A stretch of 64,000 bases of DNA from Rutidosis leptorrhynchoides (GCF_046630445.1 NC_092333.1:358455001-358519000), one strand, 5' to 3'; positions 12,124-25,771 are shown, counted from the stretch's first letter. The notes: a model not told the origin generated them from the sequence alone. Program-made: numbers and translations.

Positions 12124-12643
12124 ATGGATCCCTCAACCAGTTCGAATTCCTCAGATTCCGACGGTTATTCCGACACGGATATTCATTTAAGCTCCGGAAG
12201 CAGCGTCACCAGAATGAATCAACCAATCATCCATCCCAAATTCATCTGATGGGTTCGTAGTCGACTTAATCAATGGAGACGCGAAGAAGGCTATCCCTTC
12301 CACCAACCGAATTCACCTCTTGGCGAAGAACCTGAAGTACTTACCGGCGAACCTATTCGAAACACCATTTTCAGCCTCATTTCCAGGGTAGCTCGTAACG
12401 ATTGTATTCTATCCACAATTCTAAATCTTATTCATCCACTCGTTCCGATCGACAATCATCTTGGAGTAATAAGTCAACGAGCTTCGCGCCCGAGTTGTAG
12501 CCTTAGAAAATATGGTGCAAAACGTACTAGCTTCAATAACAGGACCGGCACCAACAGTACCACCAACATTAACACCAGTACCACCAACAACCCAATTTTC
12601 AACATCACATGTCTCAACATCACAATCCACACCTCGAACTTAA
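12124..12643 (+). pseudogene. element-specific Ser-rich ORF of element A, broken
   Basis: ATG at 12124 opens MDPSTSSNSSDSDGYSDTDI and stops after 41 codons at 12247-12249, where a short deletion relative to the copy in element C created the stop. Beyond it the same frame reads LNQWRREEGYPFHQPNSPLG. After a further shift another frame reads RARVVALENMVQN, then a Pro/Thr-rich tail ending at 12641-12643. The Ser/Asp-rich start, a basic RR segment and a predicted helical segment occur again at 53522 in element C. It occupies the gag position, but no capsid or zinc-knuckle motif is seen. I do not recognise the family. Confidence 0.6.
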
Positions 12644-13554
12644 TCATCGTTCTACGAATCGTTCTAATCATTTATCTTCGTTCTGCATGACGATTATGTA
12701 ATTTCTAATGTTTTAGAGGTTATATATTCTAGTTCTAATGGTAAATCAAATGAGATTAATATCATATTGACTCATTAAATCCATGATTAAATCTGAAGAA
12801 AATATATATGTAAGTATATTTTCATAAAGATTGTAATTAAAAATTCCTTCGTACAAACTGTTAATGGTGAAAATATTTTAACGGGTAGGTAATACTCGAG
12901 GAATATTTAGATTTCACATTAATAAGTTACACTGTACATTCTTCGAATCTGTTTCAACGGTCATTTACTATCTCACTTACATCCACAGATATACGAATCC
13001 GTTCACCATACAATAACCATTTTCTTTCAATTTCATATTTGGATTTTGACTTATCAGAATCCAACAAGTGGCATAATGAAGAAAACATTGGAAAAAATAA
13101 AATTTGTTAGAAACAAACAAATTAACTATGAGAAAATTTGTTAAGAATCCACGCTAACAAAATTCTAGATAACTGTTCCTAGCTAACTGTTAATTCCTTA
13201 TTGCAATTTAATTATTGCAATTTAATTATCGCACTTTATTTATCGTAATTTTAATTCTCGCAATTTTATTTATCGTCATTTAATTACTGTTATTTATTTT
13301 ATGCACTTTAAATATCGGGACACGTATACAAGGTTTTGACATATCATATCGACGCATCTATATATATTATATAGAATAACCATAGACACTCTATATGCAG
13401 TAATGCACGAGTTAGCTATACAGGGTTGAGGTTGATTCTATAATAATACATATACTTTGAGTTGTGATCGAGTCTGAGACATGTATATAACGGGTCACGA
13501 CACGTATTAATATTATATATTAAACTATATATGAATTGTTGAACTGCTAATTGC
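12644..13554 (+). other. internal non-coding region of element A (left half)
   Basis: AT-rich, with no coding sequence recognised. It is collinear with 53985-54850 in element C. The part 13310-13500 (GTTAGCTATACAGGGTTGAG and flanks) also occurs within the LTR of element D at about 61350-61520. Confidence 0.7.
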
Positions 13555-13559
13555 GAACT
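13555..13559 (+). repeat. target-site duplication of element B, left copy
   Basis: GAACT directly before the LTR start of B. The identical GAACT follows B at 20616-20620. Confidence 0.9.
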
Positions 13560-15991
13560 TGTTACATCCCGCGTTTTCCGTTAAATTTATTTTTAACACC
13601 GTCTTTTTTTTTAGATAATATCTTTCGTTATCTAAATTCGTATCTTTCGTTAACTAACGTTCTTAATATTTCGTTATTCGATTATAACATCTCCCGTTTA
13701 CTCTCGCGTATTTAAATAAATTCGTTTGGTAAATTCACGCACCCGATTTTAAACTCGAGGGACTATTGGCGTCAAGTGGGCAAACTAGTTGACTAGGTCA
13801 ACTAGTCAACCCACCATCTCATCCATTCATTTCCATCCATCTCCTACCTCCCTTTTTTCTCTTTTCTCTCTAGTTGCAAGAACACCCATAACACCCAAAT
13901 CATTCATTCATCATCTAAATTCGATCTAGGAGGCTTACAACAAAACAAATTACATATTCGTGATCCTCTCATCATCCTCTACATTTTGGTACCAATTTCA
14001 TCTCGTTTGGGTAACATTTCTTAAACTCTAGATTTCACGTTCTTAGTGTTTTTGACTTGAAATGGTGTTAATTAGTGTCTATGGCTCAAGTCTAACATGA
14101 ATATGTGTTTAGTTTGCTCGATTTGTTGTTTTGAGTAACTAGCTTGAATATGAAAAATGGGTGTGCTTAATCTTGAATTTTGGATGATTAAATGTTGTTT
14201 AAATGTTAAAGTTCATGTATTAAATGTGTTACTAGCATCATTAGCTTCATTTTGATGTGTAGGTTGATTTAGAAAAGCTTCAATTGCAAAATAGTTGAAT
14301 TCTTGATTTTAGTTAGGGTTTGATGAACTTTAAAATGAACTTTTGATACATTGAATGCTATGACAGGTTATTAGTAAGTGTTTAGTTGCAATGTATGTTT
14401 AATTACCTTCGAAACAGCGTATCGTATGCGTAAATTGGATTCCCGAATCACCGTTTGCATTTTTAAGTTTGAAACGTTAAATAATGATCATTTATTGAGG
14501 TTTTCATTGTTGTTAATGATGGATTTGCTTAATGAAATATGTTTAGTTGTATTCCTCATCAAATTACCTTTTCAACGATATAAGATACGTGTTTTGAATA
14601 TTTACGATTCATAAGTTATGGTTGTTTGAAGTTGGATTCGTGCTTGAGTGTTCAAAAACTGCCAGACTTGCTGAACAGACATACTGAGCGCCGCTCAGGG
14701 TCTTGGAGCGCTGCTCCGGGCCCCGGCTGTCCAAAAATGCCCATTTTTGTTTAATTCTAACTATGCTACGCACCCCCGATCAGCATGAAACTTGGCCAAC
14801 ATGCTTATATATGATTAAAAACCTCAGAAAAATTTTCGGATACCCGACCCCGTTGACTTTTTCATTGACTTTGACCAAGTTTGACTTTTAGTCAGACTTA
14901 ACAAAACACTTATGCAATCGTTCTAATCTTATTTCATACTTGATTCTTGCATGAAACTTGACAACTTGATTCACATGCTTTATAATCGAGTCATAATTAG
15001 CCATAGGACTAATTGAACACATTTCGCCCGACCTTGTATCGTAACCGGTTAATTGATACAACTTACTTGTTTAGGTCAAGGCTAAACAACTTTCATGCAC
15101 ACATTTACTTTGTGAAGTACTTTTATACTCGTGCACCCGAGGTGAGATCATAGTCCCATCTTTCAACAACTTTTATACTTTTAAATCATGGGATAAGAAA
15201 CATATACAGTTTTATACTACATACTTTATACTTTGAACACAAGTACGAAAAACAAACATTCCACGTGCGAGTTAGAACATAAATCCTCAATTCGATTATC
15301 ATTAGTTACACTTGCAGGGTGTAAGCGAGAACTTATGTTGTGTGGCCATACGGGGTTGACAAACCCTCATTCGGACGGTTCGCTACCGTTATGCGGATGA
15401 AATATATTTTTGAGAAATAGTGTATGTTCTAACACTATTGTGATGGGGTAAAAGAAATTTTAAGCCTTGATAATTGGGTTCTCGCGAATAACAACTTTTG
15501 GAATGCAAATGATTTGGATAATCAACGTTATGGAAATACAAAATCTTATGGTTCAAAAATAACGTTTACAAAAACACATATGATTTCACCAACGTTTTTC
15601 GTTGACAGTTTTCTATATGTTTCTCAGGTTCATATTTGGCTATTTGATACATACTTCTGCACACTTTGATTACTTGCTTGGAGTCAAGCATACATGCATA
15701 CGGTAGCGATAGCACTTTTAGATTCAAACTTAAAGCATACATACTTATGCTATTTATAGCAACCGTGATTTTAAACCAATTATGTCGCAAGTTATTTCAT
15801 TTACACTTTATAACTTTTGTAAACTTAAACTTGTTGTCGAACCGTTTAGTAAACTAAACTTTGTAAGTCTTGTACGTTTCAAATGAACGCGACATAATTT
15901 TGGTCAAACGCGTCTCATATAGGGACTATGACCACGTAATGGGAACTAAGTTAACGGCGCCGTCAATGATGATTTTTTTTGGGTCGTCACA
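13560..15991 (+). repeat. 5' LTR of element B
   Basis: 2432 bp, starting TGTTACATCCCGCG (the 3' copy has TGTAACATCCCGCG) and ending GGGTCGTCACA. It contains a GC-rich inverted stretch at about 14685-14725 (GAGCGCCGCTCAGG and GGAGCGCTGCTCC). Confidence 0.93.
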
Positions 15992-15992
15992 G

Positions 15993-16010
15993 ATGATATC
16001 AGAGCATTGG
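15993..16010 (+). promoter_or_regulatory. primer-binding site of element B (degenerate)
   Basis: ATGATATCAGAGCATTGG directly follows the LTR and matches TTGGTATCAGAGC with two changes, again initiator tRNA-Met type. Confidence 0.75.
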
Positions 16011-17259
16011 TTGTAGGGAACTAGGATATGCATTAGTGTGTCTGACAGAGTCGTTAGGACGCATTAGTGAATCTAGACTACAACCGGATAGTTAGCCATT
16101 GCATTCTGACATACATTTGCTATAGATAGCACTTACTTGACTACTTGTGCATATATGCTTGAATCATTATTAGGCAAACTTTTTAATGGTACCAAACTTT
16201 CATCATACGAATCGGTATTCTACCACTTTCTGGTAACCCACATTAATTTCAAGATTCATACAGGTAAGGATGACAACGACTTCATTAGTCACACTAGTTT
16301 GGGAACTCGGTCTCCCAGATTTTTATTCGCCACAGTCTCAACTTACTATCGGTGTCACACCGGTGTTCCTTACTATCTACCACTTCTTGTTACTACCATC
16401 ACTACTCTAGGTGAGTATCGTCGTCGCTACTTATCATTACGGTTACGTACTACTCGTTATCATGATTCGTTACTCTTTTCATACCTAAATACATTATTGT
16501 TCGACTTGAACTGCATTGACGTGAACAACCAGTTATACACTTCCCTCGGGAAACGCATCTTCAGAGTTGCACAAATTCTTTCGATTCAATACGAGTCACG
16601 TTAGAGACGTCGTTACACTTTGTTCATTTTAAATCTTCACGATCACACGAACTTGATTTTATGGAGTGATGTGGGAATGGAGGTATGAGTTAGCATAATA
16701 TAACGACACTCGTTCAACGTGGTTATATTATGGTAAGTCATACCAAAGTTCTAATGACTCGTGATGGTGATTGGACTCGATCAACCTAATCACCACCATG
16801 TGCCATGTACATGACTTCATTTTTCTTGTTGGACATCCGAAAACTCCGAGAATATTGATGACAACCATACCAAGGACACACCTTTGATTATTGTCGAACC
16901 ATATTTATGCTTCCGAATGAATGACAGATTCTTTCAACTTCAAACATATGTTATACGTGTATACTATCTCGTTTTTGTACAGTTTTATCGACGAACTACA
17001 ATATGCTTGATATGCTCACATCGAGGCGGCAACTTCTCTCGCATTAAACTCGTACTTCCTTATGAGGAAATCTTTTATCTAAATTCTCAATGGAGAGAGA
17101 GACTCTTCACGTTATACTAGTATTAGCCACGAGGGTGAATAGTCCTAATGAACGTTTTTCAGAACCTGATAAGAAACTTGCTCTAACAAACGTTTTCGAA
17201 ACCGATAAATCTTCTGCGGCGCGAAATTCTTGAGAAATGAAAACTTGTTCAAATATATC
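16011..17259 (+). other. internal region of element B without clear coding sequence
   Basis: An open frame at 16137-16604 (155 codons) lies where gag would be, but it shows no gag motif or zinc knuckle. The block 16672-16800 (TTAGCATAATATAACGACAC and flanks, ending near CATGTGCCATGT) also occurs in A (21800-21930) and C (56100-56225), so part of this filler is shared between LTR families. Confidence 0.6.
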
Positions 17260-18130
17260 TTAAAGAAATGTACCTCGTCTCGAATCGAGATTCTCGTTTC
17301 ACTTCTAGATTTTTGGAGTGCCTTACAAAAAGCCTCGGGACCACGTTTAGACATGAGTACCGCACATTAACCACAACCCGACAGACCGAGCAAACATACG
17401 ATTCAAATCTTGGAAACCGTAATACGAATTTGTGTTATCAACTTCAAATTTACTTGAGAAAAGTATTGCCTTTAGCCGAATTCTAGTACTACAATAATTT
17501 TCATTCGAGTATTAATGCCACACTTTTCGAAAACTCATATAGCCGCAATTGTCGTTTTCTTAATCGTTGAACCGAAGTAGGTTACAATCAAAACACCGGA
17601 CCCAAACTCATTCATGAAACAATCGAGAAATTGTTCAAACCCGAGAAAGGTTCAAGACGGCCGTAGTCGCCAAAAGAGCTATGCCGATGTTAGACGTAAA
17701 CCTCTCGAATTCCAAATGGGGGACCGTGTAATGTTAAAAGTCGCACATTGGAAAGGTGAAATCCATTTCAGGAAACGCAGAAAGCTAAATCCGCGATATT
17801 TTGATCCTTTTAAAATCTTGGGGCGTTTTGGGCCCGTTGCTTACCGTTTCGAATCCCCAACACAATCGAATTCTGTTCATCCTACATTCCATGTATCAAA
17901 CTTAAAGAAGTGTCTTGCTGAATATGAACTTGTCATTCCTTTCGATGAGCTTACTATTGATGACAAACTTCACTTCCTAGGAGAACCGGTCGAAACTATG
18001 AATCGTGAAACCAAACTCTGAAACAACGTAAAACCCCGACTATCAAAGTTCGTTGAAATGCCCAAGGGAGTACTTTCACTTATTCGTAGAAATTGCAACG
18101 CAAAGGTTTCGAAGAGAAACAACAACTACT
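17260..18130 (+). pseudogene. integrase core and C-terminal remnant of element B
   Basis: At 17268-17486 the frame reads SNRDSRFTSRFLECL..KSLGT, the region around the second catalytic Asp of a Ty3/gypsy integrase. It then decays into LPLAEF at 17466-17483. From 17614 a second frame reads RQKSYADVRRKPLEFQMGDR, then VMLK.AHWKGE, NPRYFDPFKILGRFGPVAYR and TFHVSNLKKCLAE, which is the integrase tail. A stop at 18019-18021 and later frame changes interrupt the chromodomain-like end. Between the pieces the second half of the core, including the Glu site, is scrambled. It cannot encode an active integrase. Confidence 0.85.
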
Positions 18131-18164
18131 ACCTCCAACTAAATTTCAGGACGAAATTTCTTTT

Positions 18165-18177
18165 AAGGTGTGGGTAA
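18165..18177 (+). other. polypurine tract of element B
   Basis: AAGGTGTGGGTAA immediately before the 3' LTR, preceded by the CAGGACGAAATTTC block that also precedes the 3' LTRs of A and C. Confidence 0.75.
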
Positions 18178-20615
18178 TGTAACATCCCGCGTTTTTCCGT
18201 TAAATTTATTTTTAACACCGTCTTTTTCTTTTTTAGATAATATCTTTCGTTATCTAAATTCGTATCTTTCGTTAACTAACGTTCTTAATATTCCGTTATT
18301 CGATTATAACATCTCCCGTTTACTCTCGCGTATTTAAATAAATTCGTTTGGTAAATTCACGCACCCGCTTTTAAACTCGAGGGACTATTGGTGTCAAGTG
18401 GGCAAACGAGTTGACTAGGTCAACTAGTCAACCCACCATCTCATCCATTCATTTCCATCCATCTCCTACCTCCCTTTTTTCTCTTTTCTCTCTAGTTGCA
18501 AGAACACCCATAACACCCAAATCATTCATTCATCATCTAACTTCGATCTAGGAGGCTTACAACAAAACAAATTACATATTCGTGATCCTCTCATCATCCT
18601 CTACATTTTGGTACCAATTTCATCTCGTTTGGGTAACATTTCTTAAACTCTAGATTTCACGTTCTTAGTGTTTTTGACTTGAAATGGTGTTAATTAGTGT
18701 CTATGGCTCAAGTCTAACATGAATATGTGTTTAGTTTGCTCGATTTGTTGTTTTGAGTAACTAGCTTGAATATGAAAAATGGGTGTGCTTAGTCTTGAAT
18801 TTTGGATGATTAAATGTTGTTTAAATGTTAAAGTTCATGTATTAAATGTGTTACTAGCATCATTAGCTTCATTTTGATGTGTAGGTTGATTTAGAAAAGC
18901 TTCAATTGCAAAATGGTTGAATTCTTGATTTTGATTAGGGTTTGATGAACTTTGAAATGAACTTTTGATATATTTAATGCTATGACATATTGTTAGTAAG
19001 TGTTTAGTTGCAATGTTTGTTTAATTACCTTCGAAACAGCATATCGTATGCGTAAATTGGATTCCCGAATCACCGTTTGCATTTTTAAGCTTGAAACGTT
19101 AAATAATGATCATTTATTGAGGTTTTCATTGTTTTTAATGATGGATTTGATTGATTAAATGTGTTTAGTTGTATTCCTCATCAAATTACCTTTCCAACGA
19201 TATAAGATACGTGTTTTGAATGTTTACGGTTCATAAGTTATGGTTGTTTGAAGTTGGATTCGTGCTTGAGTGTTCAAAAACTGCCAGACTTGCTGAACAG
19301 ACATTCTGAGCGCCGCTCAGGGTCTTGGAGCGCCGCTCCGGGCCCCGGCTATCCAAAAAAGCCCGTTTTTGTTTAATTCTAACTATGCTACGCACCCCCG
19401 ATCAACATGAAACTTGGCCAACATGCTTATATATGATTAAAAACCTCAGAAAAATTGTCGGATACCCGACCCGACCCCGTTGACTGTTTTGTTGACTTTG
19501 ACCAAGTTTGACTTTTTTCAGACTTAACAAAACACTTATGCAATCGTTCTAATCTTATTTTATACTCGATTCTTACATGAAACTTGACAACTTGATTCAC
19601 ATGCTTTATAATCGAGTCATAATGAGCCATAGGACTAATTGAACACATTTTGCTCGACCTTGTGTCGTAACCGGTTAATTGATACAACTTACTTGTTTAG
19701 GTCAAGGCTAAACAACTTTCATGCACACGTTTACTTTGTGAAGTACTTTTATATTCGTGCACCCGAAGTGAGATCATAGTCCCATCTTTCAACAACTTTT
19801 ATACTTTTAAATTATGGGATGAGAAACATATACAGTTTTATACTACATACTTTATACTTTGAATACAAGTACAAAAACAAACATTCCACGTGTGAGTTAG
19901 AACATAAATCCTCAATTCGATTATCATTAGTTACACTTGCAGGGTGTAAACGAGAACTTATGTTGTGTAGCCATACGGGTTTGACAAACCCTCATTCGGA
20001 CGGTTCGCTACCGTTATGCGGATGAAATATATTTTTTAGAAACAGTGTAGGTTCTAACACTATTGTGATGGGGTAAAAGAAACGTTAAGCCTTGATAATT
20101 GGGTGTTCGCGAATAACAACTTTTGGAATGCAAATGATTTCGATAATCAACGTTATGGAAATACAAAATCTTGTGGTTCAAAAACAACGTTTACAAAAAC
20201 ACCTATGATTTCACCAACGTTTTTCGTTGACAGTTTTCTATATGTTTCTCAGGTTTATACTTGGCTACTTGATACATGCTTCTGCACACTTTGATTACTT
20301 GCTTGGAGTCAAGCATACATGCATACGCTAGCGATAGCACTTTTGGATTCAAACTTAAAGCATACATACTTACGCTATTTATAGCAACCGTGATTTTAAA
20401 CTAATTATGTCGCAAGTTATTTCATTTATACTTTATAACTTTTGTAAACTTAAACTTGTTGTCGAACCGTTTAGTAAACTAAACTTTGTAAGTCTTGTAC
20501 GTTTCAAATGAACGCGACATAATTTTGGTCAAACGCATCTCATATAGGGACTATGACCACGTAACGGGACCTAAGTTAACGACGCCGTCAATGACGATTT
20601 TGTCGGGTCGTTACA
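18178..20615 (+). repeat. 3' LTR of element B
   Basis: 2438 bp, TGTAACATCCCGCG to GGGTCGTTACA, collinear with the 5' LTR throughout. Confidence 0.93.
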
Positions 20616-20620
20616 GAACT
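20616..20620 (+). repeat. target-site duplication of element B, right copy
   Basis: GAACT, identical to 13555-13559. The sequence of A resumes here. Confidence 0.9.
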
Positions 20621-22794
20621 ACTAACTGTGGACTACCAACATTGGACAATTAAAATGAATTACAATATTGATTATAACATATGAAACTAAATATTTCTTC
20701 AAGCTTGTCACTTGATTTCATCTTAAACCTCGTTTGTATCTTGACGATTACAATCTGCGTTCAAACCTTTCATAATTCTTGAAAACACCTCAATCGAGAG
20801 GATGAACCAACCGCATTTCATCTACTGAAGAAAATATTGATGCATATAGTTATGCACCTGAAAACACTCGGAACTTGAGTAAACGTTTAACACGTATCTG
20901 TGCTAGCTCCTTTGGCGTTGTTATTACCGAGAATAACTTTGCAATTCCTTTTCAAATTAGCCAATTTTGTCACAGCTTCAACAAATCAACTTTAATTTTT
21001 CATTCGAATAAGCCTTATTATAACAATTACCCATTCATCATCGTTACCGGAGAACTGTTTTATTCCACCACATTAGAAATAAACTTACCAGCAACTTCAT
21101 TACTCATTGGCTTAAATCTCTCTGAAGAAACATTATATTTGTTCGTTAAAACCTATTCACATACTCATCCACATCTTATAACGAGAATTACCGCATCAAT
21201 TACCGAGAATTAGCAATCAGTATCTTGAAATCTCGCAGCATTTCTACATCAACAGTTATGTGTATACATATAACCTTTATCTCTTAGAATTATGATCTTC
21301 CATTCTGAAAAGCACTCTAGTCTACGAATCAATTCTTGAATTTTGAGAAAGCTGATAAAGCAGCAAAAACTGTTGATGACTTTAACAGTCAAAAGTATGA
21401 TGATAAGGAATGGAGTGTTGGAAACACTCAATAGAAAATTGATACTAGAAAACGGATTGAGCAAAACATGAAGGAGGCTGTAGACAAATCACAAAGACTA
21501 AATCTGCCTTCAAAGAATTCAAATGATTTAGTATCTGCTGAAGTCATTAGCGAATACCTTGCTCCTGACTTTAAACCTTTACGATTAAATCTTCTTCATC
21601 ATCCATCGATATTAGAAATTCTAAGACATCATCGTATCTTTCATTATAAATATCCTCGATATTTCTGAAGATACATTCACAACTATTCTTATCTGAGATT
21701 ATTTATCTCCTCACGCTATCTATGTTATATCATACAAGAAACTGTTTTGGTTTCTAAATTCTGAAAAATTCGAATCAAAATATGAATGTTTTGAAGTAAT
21801 GGTGGGAGCTGAAGCATGGGTTAGTATAATATAATGACACTTGATCAACGTGATTATATTACAGTAAGTCATGCTGAGTTTCTAATGGAATGTGATGATT
21901 CACAGACCATAACGTCATCATGTGCCATGTTACATAACTCTTTCATTCTACTTAATTTCTGAACATATTAAGAAAGTATATTCTTGATAGTTCTATTCTC
22001 AGTGATTCAGGTAATTTGACAAATCAAATCGTGCGATTACATTCTTTCTTGTTTAGCAACATTAAGTTCATTCGAAACTCCATACTTACGAATTCTGGAA
22101 TGTTACTCGCTTTACTAGAAGTCGAGAAGAGAATAAAAAGGCAAAGAGCTCAAAAATATAAGAGAAAATATAAAGCCCAATAACAACACGGAGATTACAA
22201 ACCGTGGATATTAATACGCATAGCAATATAAAGACACGGTATAATTAAGAATAGTATCATCCCAAGGTAATAGTAGAAGTAAACAGATTTTTCTAGTGGA
22301 AGATTGAAAAGAAGGATGACAAAAATGATAATTAGAAAAATATCAAGGATTATAACGGAATTAAGCATTTTCACAATCTTTTGGATGTATGAAATAAGAA
22401 AGAAAGTATAGGAATGGTGAGAGTAATGGAACGGAAGAGCTTAATTTATAATGGAAATACCAGACAGAGTAATCGAGGCAGATCACCGTATTTAATTATA
22501 GAGATCTTAATTTCCTTATTCGCGAAGAATCAAATCTTTTAGATTTCGAAGACTTTCTTTGAATCCCTTGAATTCCGGAATTCAATCCTGACTACGTCAG
22601 AAGTTAAGACGAAACTTTATTTTTCTCATTTCGCTCTTTTGTGGTAGCTTCACTCGTACGCTTCGAGTAATCGAATCGTTTTATTCAAATTATTCAATGG
22701 TGATAAAACTCTATTTAACAACTCATATTCGTCATGAAAACATACTTTTTGTTAGCCATGACGACCTCGATCAAATTTCGGGACGAAATTTCTT
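20621..22794 (+). other. internal region of element A (right half), with antisense gag-like debris
   Basis: On the minus strand, 20880-21010 gives SNEKLKLIC..SCDKIG in broken frames, the decayed equivalent of the CCHC-like fragment in element C at 55136-55405. The plus strand has only short frames without motifs. The block at 21800-21930 (TTAGTATAATATAATGACAC and flanks) is shared with B and C. It ends with TTTCGGGACGAAATTTCTTT before the 3' LTR. Confidence 0.65.
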
Positions 22795-22808
22795 TAACGG
22801 GTATGTAC
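22795..22808 (+). other. degenerate PPT-like stretch of element A
   Basis: TAACGGGTATGTAC sits directly before the 3' LTR where the polypurine tract should be. Element C has nearly the same string (56582-56595), so it is family-typical although not purely purine. Confidence 0.5.
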
Positions 22809-23166
22809 TGTGACCACCCAAAAATTTCCGACCAAATTCAAACTTAATCTTATATGAGATCGACATGATAAGCAAAGTCCGTAATGTTGAGTCTCATAAA
22901 TTTTGAACTGTTTACATGGATTCATTTAACCGTGACTATTTTCAACGATTCACGAACCTTTAATTGTAAACAAAAATGTAAAAATAAATAATTACATATG
23001 AAAATAATTATATTAAATACATCAATGAATCATTATGTAAATTAGTTATTATAAAAGATAATTTTAAATAACTAAAACTTGTTACTTTAAATAGATAAGG
23101 CGTATTGAATATAAATGGTTTCAAACATAATTTGTCAATTTTATCAAAGTATTAAAGGTGTAATGT

Positions 23167-23279
<113 letters not shown>

Positions 23280-23774
23280 GTTATCTAATTAATATTTAAA
23301 AACATAAATTGTATATATAGTAGTATATATATAAATCTATATATGAAGTCTATTCATAAGTATTATTAAATTGTAATATATACATATTAAATGTTCAATA
23401 AATGTTGTCGAATAATATATGATATGATAATATTACATAATTAATAAAATGTAATATATTAAATGTAATTACAAGTTAAACATATAACTGTTATACTAAT
23501 ATTATTATTACTTCCATTACTAATAATAATATCAATATGAATATTAAAATCAGTGTTAGTCATATTATTGTTTTCAATAGATAATATAGGAAAGTTGACA
23601 CGTATAAACTGTTATGATATTATTGTTATCATTATTAATATCACTATTATATTATAATGAATAATAAAAGTTTGATTAAGATTATTATTATTATTTTTGT
23701 ATTTACAAATATCATTAAAAATCATTACTATCATTATGAATATTATTAGAAAATAATACAATTTATTATTTGTA

Positions 23775-23776
<2 letters not shown>

Positions 23777-23860
<84 letters not shown>
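23777..23860. repeat. (ATT)n microsatellite in the 3' LTR
   Basis: About 28 uninterrupted ATT units. Confidence 0.95.
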
Positions 23861-24094
23861 TAATCTATTATTGGTATTATTGATATTATTATAATTTTAT
23901 CTATTATTATTATTAATATTTTTTTATTTATTAATGAGTGATTATTAATAACATTAATTGTTAATATTTATTAAGAAAATCATTGTTACATGAATTTGAT
24001 TTTGGTCGATTTAACTCATGAAGAAGAAGGAGAAGCAAACTAATCAGATTAAATAAAAAAATTGGTTTCTGATATATTCATAAAAACAGAAATA

Positions 24095-24158
24095 GACGAG
24101 TGGTTAAGTAAGGATTCGGGTGAGCAAGAGGTCTCGGGTTCGAGCCCGGCTGTGGCAG
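24095..24158 (+). other. tRNA-like module, second copy in element A
   Basis: Same GAGTGGTTAAG and GGTTCGAGCCCGG boxes as at 9947-10010, with a few substitutions. Both boxes are conserved. Confidence 0.6.
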
Positions 24159-24358
24159 TTTTTTTTCAGAAACCTTTAAAGGTAGTACATTTTACTTATT
24201 ATTATTGTTGTTATTATTATTGTTATTATTTATTATTTATTGTTATTATTATTATGATAGTTATTATTACTCCTAATATTTAGAAGTATGATTAATATTA
24301 TCCTTAATTAAATTAATAGTATTATTATTATTATTATTATTAATATGATTAATAAAAC

Positions 24359-24391
<33 letters not shown>

Positions 24392-25766
24392 CATTATGAT
24401 TATTAATATGATATTTAGTAATGTTAATATTAAACTTATTATCACTATTACTATTATTAGTATTACCATTATTATTATTAGCATTAGTATCAAAATGATT
24501 AATAAAATCATCGTTATATAACTAACATTAGAATGAGATTATTAGAATAATTAGTATTAGTATTATTATTATTGTTATCATTAAGTATTAACATTAAGTA
24601 TTAATAGTTTTATTATTACTATCATAATACAATTTATTATATTTATCACCAATATTAGTATCATTATCATATTTATAATTATTGAAATCATTAATATTAT
24701 TAATATAAGTATTATTATTAACATTATTAGTATTATAATTATCGTATTTAGTGTTATTATAATAACTATTTTTCCAAACAACTGATATGTATAAAAATAT
24801 ACTAAGACACATAACATAACAAAATCAATAGTTTCATATACAAAAAGAATATTTGAGACATATATATATCATTAATGTAAAAATGATACAACCAATAAAG
24901 TATTATATATATAAAATTTATTCGCTTACAATTATGTGTATTAATAAATATACAAATGATATAGGTTCGTGAATCCAGGGCCAACCCTGCACTTGTTCAG
25001 TGTCGTCATATGTATTTTTACTACAAAATACAGTATTGTGAGTTTCATTTGCTCCCTTTTTAAATATTTTTGCAATATATATTTTTGGGACTGAGAATAC
25101 ATGCGCTGTTTTTTATAAATATTTGACGAAATAGACACAAGTAATTGAAACTACATTCTATGGTTGAATGATCGAAGTCGAATATACCCCTTTTTGCTTG
25201 GTAGCCTAAGAATTAGTAAACCGATCTACTAATTGACGCGAATCCTAAAGATAGGTCTATTGGGCCTAACAAACCCCATCCATGGTTGCGGATGCTTTAG
25301 TACTTCGATGTTTTTTATCATGTCCGATGGATGTCCCGGAATGATGGGGATATTCTTATATGCATCTTGTTAATGTCGGTTACCAGGTGTTCAATCCATA
25401 TGAATGATTTTTATGCAGATGCATGATATTTATGAGTAATGAAATGAAAATCTTGTGGTCTATTAAATTAATGGAAATCTTCCGCTGTGTATTTGCTCAT
25501 TTTAGAGATATTACTTGGAGTCATTCATGACTTATTTCAAAAGACGTTGCATTCGAGTCGTTGAGTTCATCAAGAATATTATTAAGTCATTGATAGTTTG
25601 ATATATTATGAAATGGTATGCATGCTTGTCAACTTTCGATGTAATGAAAGTTTGTCTTTTAAAAACGAATGCAATGTTTGTAAAATGTATCATATAGAGG
25701 TCAAATACCTCGCGATATAACCAAATGTAATGTATTCGTCCAAATGGATTAGGACGGGTTATTATA

Positions 25767-25771
25767 AGTAG
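25767..25771 (+). repeat. target-site duplication of element A, right copy
   Basis: AGTAG, identical to 7783-7787. Confidence 0.9.

Larger units (their letters stand above)
13560..20615 (+). mobile_element. element B: Ty3/gypsy element nested in A, internally deleted
   Basis: Two near-identical LTRs of about 2.43 kb flank 2.19 kb of internal sequence, within a perfect GAACT duplication. Its insertion splits the internal region of A. The inside contains a primer site, remnants of the integrase core and tail, and a polypurine tract. RNase H, reverse transcriptase and protease are missing. Six or so mismatches plus two small indels in the first 250 LTR bases suggest a moderate age similar to A's own LTR divergence. 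Confidence 0.93.

Noticed and set aside
16137..16604. 155-codon frame in element B considered as gag
   Set aside because: It is in the right place but has no capsid-like or zinc-knuckle motif, and the rest of B is strongly decayed. Left as unassigned internal sequence.
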